From positions 33,989,554-34,053,553 of the forward strand of contig OX485803.1 of the NCBI GenBank assembly GCA_950295325.1: a stretch of 64,000 bases of DNA. Direction: 5' to 3'. A model generated the notes under the pieces. The model was not told the origin of the DNA. It ran no database searches and worked only from the letters and a program-made list of their open reading frames with translations. The position numbers were made by a program, and so were the translations under genes. Source of the stretch: Polytrichum commune (taxonomy: Eukaryota > Streptophyta > Polytrichopsida > Polytrichales > Polytrichaceae). Each line of letters opens with the position of its first letter. The first letter of the stretch is position 1. Positions 57,601-64,000 of this stretch are shown here, piece by piece.

Positions 57601-57946
57601 TAATAATACATACCACTTCATAAATAACTGGAGACCTAACTCAATAACAAGCCAAAAATCTATAAAAAATACAAACTCACACTTCTCACCCAAACAAATA
57701 GAAAACATCATACCCACTATACCTAACCTCTTTACTACAACCAAGTTCACAATCATAATATATCTAAAAACAAACATGAAAAATCCAAAAACACTCCATT
57801 CCCACGGATACTACTTTATTAACAAACTAGAATTGTTAAAATGCGGGGACATAGAACCCAACCCTGGACCAATGCCTAACATCCTACATACACACCCTGT
57901 TACACACAAAAAAAAGCCAACATCTACTTCATTCCAAACACTATAA
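57569..57946 (+). CDS. LINE ORF2, N-terminal part with 2A-like peptide
   Basis: Opens at ATG 57569 and encodes about 90 Asn/Thr/Lys-rich residues, then LLKCGDIEPNPGP (DIEPNPGP at 57848-57871), the consensus of 2A ribosome-skipping peptides (D-x-E-x-N-P-G-P). Such peptides are known near the start of LINE proteins in CR1-, L2- and ingi-type elements. The frame stops at 57944. The protein continues in another frame from about 57909, so a one-base change separates this part from the rest. Confidence 0.75.
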   Translation: MASAYRPRHTNNNTYHFINNWRPNSITSQKSIKNTNSHFSPKQIENIIPTIPNLFTTTKFTIIIYLKTNMKNPKTLHSHGYYFINKLELLKCGDIEPNPGPMPNILHTHPVTHKKKPTSTSFQTL

Positions 57947-58236
57947 AACTACAACCTGAATACCAACATATAGCAAACATATTTGCCCCCACACTAAAAA
58001 ACACACACCCACTACACCCTCAAGCAATAACCACCTACCCGCATCTACATCAATATATCCAAACACAAAGGCAATCACCACCAACCCATATGCTATACCC
58101 TCTAATCATCACCATCCACCCCTCAATAGACACATGTAATAACATACTAGCCCAACCCCAAAATTACCACTTTAATAACATATGGACAAACACATTGATT
58201 ATCAGACTGGCCAACCTCACCAACCCCCCCCCCCAC
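57909..58236 (+). pseudogene. LINE ORF2, linker segment in a shifted frame
   Basis: Reads YFIPNTIKLQPEYQHIANIF and THMLYPLIITIHPSIDTCNN without stops until the 11-C tract at 58224-58234, where the frame changes again. No endonuclease core motif (QE or GDFN) is present. About 400-500 bp of the expected endonuclease appears to be deleted between this and the next part; that size is estimated from the usual ~220-residue domain. Confidence 0.55.
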
Positions 58237-59812
58237 AAAATAACAACATTAACACCCCTCCACAAGAAGAAGATTACCAATGGAAAATTTTCACCGCATC
58301 ACTCAACCTAGAATATATACCAACTAACACTAGCATCTCCAGACAAGGAGGCTATAATTACACATCAACAAGTCTAATAGATGGATTCTACATTCACTCA
58401 CCAAACAACAGCAAATTCGTCTCTACCACAAACACAAACATGAATCTAAACTCAGACCACTATCCAGTTGTACTACATATCCCCCACAACACCCTTATAG
58501 CCAGATCCCCACCCCCCACAAACACGTCACCAACTAGAATACTAAACCCAATACCACCAGAAAACATCGAAAAATTCAACATAACATTCTTCGAAGAAAA
58601 CTCTGCACAAATAAAAGCCCTTACCAACCTACTCGAAAACCACCAACACTTAAGCCCGGATCAATGGGCGGAAGCCTGTACAACATTCGACCACATTGTA
58701 TACAAAATTTCAGAAACAATTGAAGAAACCTGTAAAGCAGACCCACTACCCAACCTTACGAACAGAACATCATAACAAGGTGGATTTTTGCCACGCAAAC
58801 TTGCGAGAAAATGGAAAAGACACCTCAACACATATCACCTCGTCAGGAAAACCATATACATTGCACAACACGATCCACTTTGGCAAGCACACCCCATCCT
58901 AAATGATATACGAAACCACCAACACACAAACATCCCACACCCACCTGTTACAACGGCACCTCCTACTGAATGGATTAATGCCATAGCAACCATCGCAAAA
59001 AATGCAAATAAAGAAGCCAGAAAAATCACCACAAAATACACCAAAGACTGCATTCTAAAGGCCGTATCAAAATACCGTCAAATGTATGAAAAAAACCCCA
59101 AAAAGATAAATCGAAAAGTCTTCAAGAACACTGAAACCTCACCCCTGGACTCCATCATTGATAGACAAAACAATATATTAACTAACCCAGAAGACATCGC
59201 AACAGAAATATACACGCAACAATCCATCAGTAACCGTCCTACAGTTCCCACATGTCTATATCAAAATACACACCCACTACACTGCACATGTGGAGTCCGG
59301 AAATATCCATGGCATGACTTAGACGGATACATCATTGACAAACGAGGAGAACCCCAAATCCCCCTACACACGTATTTTGACCAAGAAACATACGACTTTT
59401 GTCTTAAAAACCTAAGTAATAACAAAGCCCCAGGCCCAGACAAAATACCCAATTCAATTCTAAAAAACATGCCTCCATGCTTCCATAAATTATTCTTCTT
59501 ATTTTTTAAACATTGTTATAAACAAAAACAAATCCCTGCATCATGGAAAACCAGTCTAACAGTTTTACTATACAAAAAATATAATCCATCACAACTAACA
59601 AACCATAGACCTATTGCACTAGCTAACACCATATATAAATTCTACACGAGTACATTAAATTCTATCCTATCAGCGTATGAAAAAAAATACCAAATATTAC
59701 ACGATAGTCAAGAAGGGTTTAGAGCAGAGAGAAGCACTTCTAGACAAATCCAATTATTAATCGCAGCGCTTGAAGACGTAAGACTCACGAACCAATATAT
59801 ATATATATCCTT
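58182..59812 (+). pseudogene. LINE ORF2, end of AP endonuclease and first half of reverse transcriptase
   Basis: After the C-tract the frame reads LIDGFYIHSP ... NMNLNSDHYPVVLHI, the C-terminal strand and SDH motif of the AP-endonuclease (EEP) fold. A stop at 58773 interrupts the linker. From about 59400 it carries LSNNKAPGPDKIPNSILKNM, ASWKTSLTVLLYKK, NHRPIALANTIYKF and SQEGFRAERST, motifs 0-2 of LINE reverse transcriptase. The frame is lost at a (TA)7 run (59795-59808) just before the catalytic motif A. Confidence 0.8.
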
Positions 59813-62800
59813 TACATTGATTCAAAAACGCCTTCGGCTCCATTGATCACGCCAGACTTTTAGCCATAATGAAAGATCTGGGATATCCCACTGACTCCAT
59901 AAATCTCATAGGAAACATATATTCACAATCCTCAACAATATTCACTGGTGAACACTTCAGTAAAACCTCACCAATCCCCATTCAAAGAGGTACAATACAA
60001 GATGATACCCTTAGCCCATATCTATTTATCATATTCCTAGAACCCCTCCTCAGATGGCTACAACAAGGGAATAATGGATACACTTTTGGTACATCTAAAA
60101 TTAAAATCTTATCAGCAGCATATGCAGATGACCTAGCAACAATCGTCAATAAACTAGAGACACTACAAATACAACTCAACAAACTAGACAAATTTTGTGA
60201 ATGGACAGGAATGGATCTTGGAATACCCAAGTGCGCAATAACTGGATGCCCAAACAAATCCAAACTTCACCCCACAACCTTTAAAGCCTTAATCCAATCT
60301 ACCAATATCAACTACAGAAACCAACTTATACCAGTCTTAAACCAACATGAACCATACACGTATCTAGGAATAAATCTTGCACCATCAGTCAAATGGAAAA
60401 TACAAATAAATACCACTACAACTAAAGTAATAAAACAGTGTCAAGCCCTTGTAACATGCCCAGCTACTATGAAACAAAAAATAAACATGGCAGATACAGT
60501 CATACGTGCTGGAATAGCATACAACTTCTACGCAGTGCCATACTTCATACCAACTATCAAAAAACTCGATAAAAAAATCATAGCACTTCACAAAACGATA
60601 TGCGGAATACCCAAATGCACATCTAACATCGCTACACAACTCCCACACAATCTATTCGGAATCGAAGCATTCTCACTACAAAATGCCTATTTAAGATGCA
60701 TTGGAGAACAACTACAAAACGCCCTCAATAATAAAGGTAGAATTGGGAAAATATATGTTGGTCTACTTCAATTCATACTCGCCAAATATGGGGGCTCTAA
60801 GGAAATCACCCGCATTAAATACCACCACTGTGTTAGATCACCCATCACTAGAACATTATTCTTGCTCAAACATAAAGCCGGAGTCCATCTAAAAAGTACA
60901 ATAAACAATTTCCTACTAACCCCATCCCCACTTGAAACTGCATGGATGCAGGAAGCACAAATGCTTCATGGCCTAAATCCCAACACCTCACTTAAATTAC
61001 TACACAAACTACTTGTACATAATATAATCACACTAGACCAAATTACCATGCCTAATGGTACCACTCTAATGAACCCGGACGAATTCAAAATCTACCACTC
61101 CACTCCTTCTAAACTTATCAAAAGCGCACTTAACATAGCTAATCAATTATTTTGTCACCCCCCTTGTAATCAATGCCCCCTACCATGCCAACAACACCAT
61201 CCACCAAGATCCCTAAAAAATAAATATATAATAAGACACCACAATATCCTACCACACCCACCAACCGCCCCTGTACACCCCCCTAACCTCCCCATCCCCC
61301 CTCTATCCCCTCCTCCCAACAACATGCTTAAAGACCCCCGACAATTTCCCATATACAAAATAATCGATCATAAACAAAAACAATCCAATGACCATAACGG
61401 AATAAAAAGAACAGTCACGTCGTACTTATGTCAATGGACTATAACAAATAACAACACATATAACAAATGGCGAACTCAAAGGGACCTATACCCCTACTGT
61501 GAAGCCAACACATGTAATCATAACACAGACTTACTTACCCATTACTACAAAGAAAGACAACACAAACATTTTTCAAACATAATTAATGCCTACTTCTCCA
61601 CAGAACAACATAGAGACACAATATACGTCACACCAACCACAATAATTCCACTAGCACATATCTCTATTAATGAATGCAACCCAGAAAATGACATCGAAAC
61701 AAACTCTGATACCATCCAAACATAATTCGACGTCGCTCACATATACGAAGATAATGGCCGACACCTCATTACCATCCCGAAAGCTAGACTAACATGGCTA
61801 TGGAAACAATACCAATTGGTAAAAAACAACACACACGGTCTAGAACCATCTACCCAATCGTTCGAAACTGAAATTGTTTGGTTATACCAAAGGTACAAAT
61901 ACCGTATCCCAAAAAATGACCCACTCAAACGAGCCCAATATACAATACCAACCCAAATATTAGATCTCCTGATTACAACATTCAATATTAACCACTCATA
62001 TTTTTCATCCCCAGTTACATGCCCCACACAATTCATCCAATTCTACTCACCATTCTCGCGAGACATAATATTTGGATCCCTAGGTAAAGTGTTTGACCAT
62101 AAATGGCAAGGAATCGGTTACGCACACCCTCATAATGTAACAGACCTACAACAAGCTATTCACTGGGCGCGCATAGCGGCCCAAAATGATCCATATACAA
62201 TCACTATACTTATATCTCCGGATACTAATTGGTACCAAAACTCCAACCCACACACAGGCCCATTCCCAGACACACACGTCATTGCCCATTTCGCCGCTGA
62301 TACGATCACGTATGAGGAACCCACAATACCCTCCGAGCTCAATATCACAAGAAAAGAACCATCTACCATGCAAATATTTTGTATCCATCACCAAAACAAT
62401 AACATAGGCACCTACGAACAAATGAAATTAATAAGCGACACAACAAATAACCTCCAAATACTACAAAGTCACACACAAACTGCACCACCCACCCCTCCAA
62501 ACATCACCGTTAACCCTAGTAAAAAATGGGCTAAATCAAACTACCCAAACACACCCCTACACAATAATATCCCCACCCCACAACTTCCAAACTACCAAAC
62601 TAACTTACCGCTAAAATTCCACCCCCAATTTAGCTACTACACAGACGGATCCTTTATAAAACCCAAAGAAATTGCCCCTGGGGTATGGAGAAAAGAAAGA
62701 GCTGGATACGGTATCTATAGCCCCAAAGGCTTAAATATCGCCAAAAGACTCCATGGGCATCAAAACATACTACGTGCAGAAATGATGGCTATACACAAAA

Positions 62801-64000
62801 CACTAAGAATCATCAATACAAAATTCCCTAATGAACCCGCATTCATATTCACAGACAGTCTAAACGTATTATACCTACTCAACACACAAATTAAACACCC
62901 CACTTTCCATAATAGTCACCCCGACCAAACCACACTCAACTCCATGGTAAAAATCCTCCAAGACCGTACACAGCCAATCACACTATACAAAGTCAGAGCA
63001 CACGTCAACATTGACGGTAATGAAGAAGCGGATAAACTAGCAAAAGCCGGGTTAGAATTAGAACACAGAATTGCCATCCACCCATACGAACATGCCCACG
63101 CCATCCCATACTATTACCAAAAGGACGTCTGGGCCTCGATGGCAGACGTCCCAGACAAAGGCCCAGTAAGATTCTTAGAAAAACAAATTAAAAAATATGA
63201 TAGGGAAACCAATATAGCAATCATGGCCACACAAACCCCCAACACGTGTAAATGGACAGAAAATATAGACATTGACAAAGAACTGTCCAACGAATTATGG
63301 ACAAATCCCTTAATCACAGACAAACAAAAATCCTGCCTTATTAAATTCCGCACAAGAACATACATGGGTAATGCTAGAAAACAAATGTTCTTCGGTCACC
63401 AGAGGTACCCCTCTATCACATGCCCTATATGCAATTCAAACGATCCAGACACTTGGCTACATGTTCTACTGAAATGCAACCAACAACATATACACTCACT
63501 ACGAATTAAAAGACATAACAAAGCAGTCGGAGAAATTAGGAAGCTTCTAATCTCGTCCGAAAAATCCCGATGTTTTACTCTCATGAATGCCGGTACCTTC
63601 AATAATAACCCCCAAGAAAATACAGTCCCCAATTGGCTACTCCCCTGCACATGTAACACACAAAGATGTCATTGCAACGCAAGATTTCGACCTGATATAC
63701 TCTGCGTTAAAGGATTACCATATCAAAATGACCCTCCCATTGACATTGACCCTAACCTCACCATACAATTTATTGAATTCACATATTGTAACGACAGATT
63801 TTCCCCAGAAACAATAGAAGCAAAAAACAACAAATACAAACCTTTGATTGATAGTATCGCTTCCAGAGGATGGAAAATCGAACCACTTATTGTCATCACA
63901 GCTGGGGCCCGAGCTACGGCCCACATCCCATCTATGAAAATACTAGAAGAAAATCTCAAAATACCCCTGGTTACCATCAAAAATACCTTTAAAAACATTA
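59813..64000 (+). pseudogene. LINE ORF2: reverse transcriptase palm, RNase H, CCHC finger and restriction-like endonuclease; runs off the window
   Basis: RT motif A (YID/FKNAFGSID, 59813-59847) is split by one missing base. From 59869 the frame is open to a single TAA at 61723 and then to the window end. RT motifs: RGTIQDDTLSP (a G-to-D change from the usual QGD) and AYADDLA (YADD at 60121-60132). A Cys-rich PPCNQCPLPCQ lies near 61165. RNase H has all four acidic residues: YTDGS (62644), RAEMM (62779), FTDSL (62854) and GNEEADKLAK (63031). Then CPIC...H....C (63421-63477), a CX2CX9HX4C finger. The next segment is CTCNTQRCHCNARFRPDIL, with PD at 63691-63696, followed 27 residues on by FIEFTYCND (Glu at 63775) and a KYKPL motif. 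This has the layout of the restriction-like endonuclease of R2-type LINEs. The fragment at 32-33.4 kb shows that only about 40 further residues are missing. Confidence 0.8.

Larger units (their letters stand above)
53000..64000 (+). mobile_element. Long LINE (non-LTR retrotransposon), two ORFs, possibly dual-endonuclease type; 3' end beyond the window
   Basis: Order: repeated leader (about 53.2-54.8 kb), ORF1 (to 57030), an A/C-rich spacer with a 22-bp palindrome and a duplicated GC motif, then ORF2 (57569 to beyond 64000). ORF2 carries a 2A-like peptide, partial AP endonuclease, reverse transcriptase, RNase H, CCHC finger and a PD...E restriction-like signature. From about 57 kb the plus strand is strikingly rich in A and C and poor in G. 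The 5' boundary is approximate. ORF2 damage is limited (a deletion in the endonuclease, a few small indels, two stops), so the copy is fairly young but inactive. Confidence 0.75.

Overview
The window looks like nuclear DNA of a streptophyte, either a seed-free land plant or a charophyte alga. The evidence is a spliced, chloroplast-type J-domain gene, GT-AG introns with plant-like signals, short TTTAGGG (plant telomere type) arrays, and large, AT-rich, transposon-filled intergenic space. The species cannot be named from the sequence. Most of the window is decayed repeat DNA; only a few stretches read as genes.

Layout. Positions 2.7-5.8 kb (minus strand) hold a spliced gene for a DUF7869-like protein with a DDE-type motif pattern. 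Positions 6.2-6.6 kb hold a cluster of short GC-rich palindromes. Positions 7.7-18.4 kb are intergenic, with several inverted-repeat elements. Positions 18.5-27.3 kb (plus strand) hold a large multi-exon gene. Its first coding exon encodes the ten-residue start of histone H3 exactly, followed by a ParB-like NGQHT segment, a stretch resembling motif I of DNA methyltransferases, an acidic tract and an FCP1/NIF phosphatase-like domain. The last domain is interrupted by a 411-bp element with an 8-bp target duplication. A small possible gene lies at 27.8-28.4 kb. Positions 29-36 kb carry dispersed repeats and the 3' end of a LINE. A compact J-domain gene lies at 37.4-38.1 kb. Positions 43.7-47.3 kb are a complete pogo-like transposon with a transposase broken by four stops. 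A second copy of the 8-bp-TSD element lies at 49.5 kb. From about 53 kb to the right edge there is a very long LINE: ORF1, then an ORF2 with a 2A-like peptide, a partial AP endonuclease, reverse transcriptase, RNase H, a CCHC finger and a restriction-like endonuclease signature. ORF2 runs off the window.

The main candidates for something new are: (1) the gene whose product starts like a histone H3 tail and carries ParB-, methyltransferase- and FCP1-like parts; (2) a family of about two dozen short palindromes (10-bp arms CCCACGGGTG / CACCCGTGGG around a 2-bp centre). These are confined to the left 29 kb, sit in introns, an exon and 48-bp-spaced arrays, and often extend by compensating outer base pairs; (3) a LINE that appears to carry two kinds of endonuclease plus a 2A peptide. 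All functional statements are inferences from motifs and need database searches.
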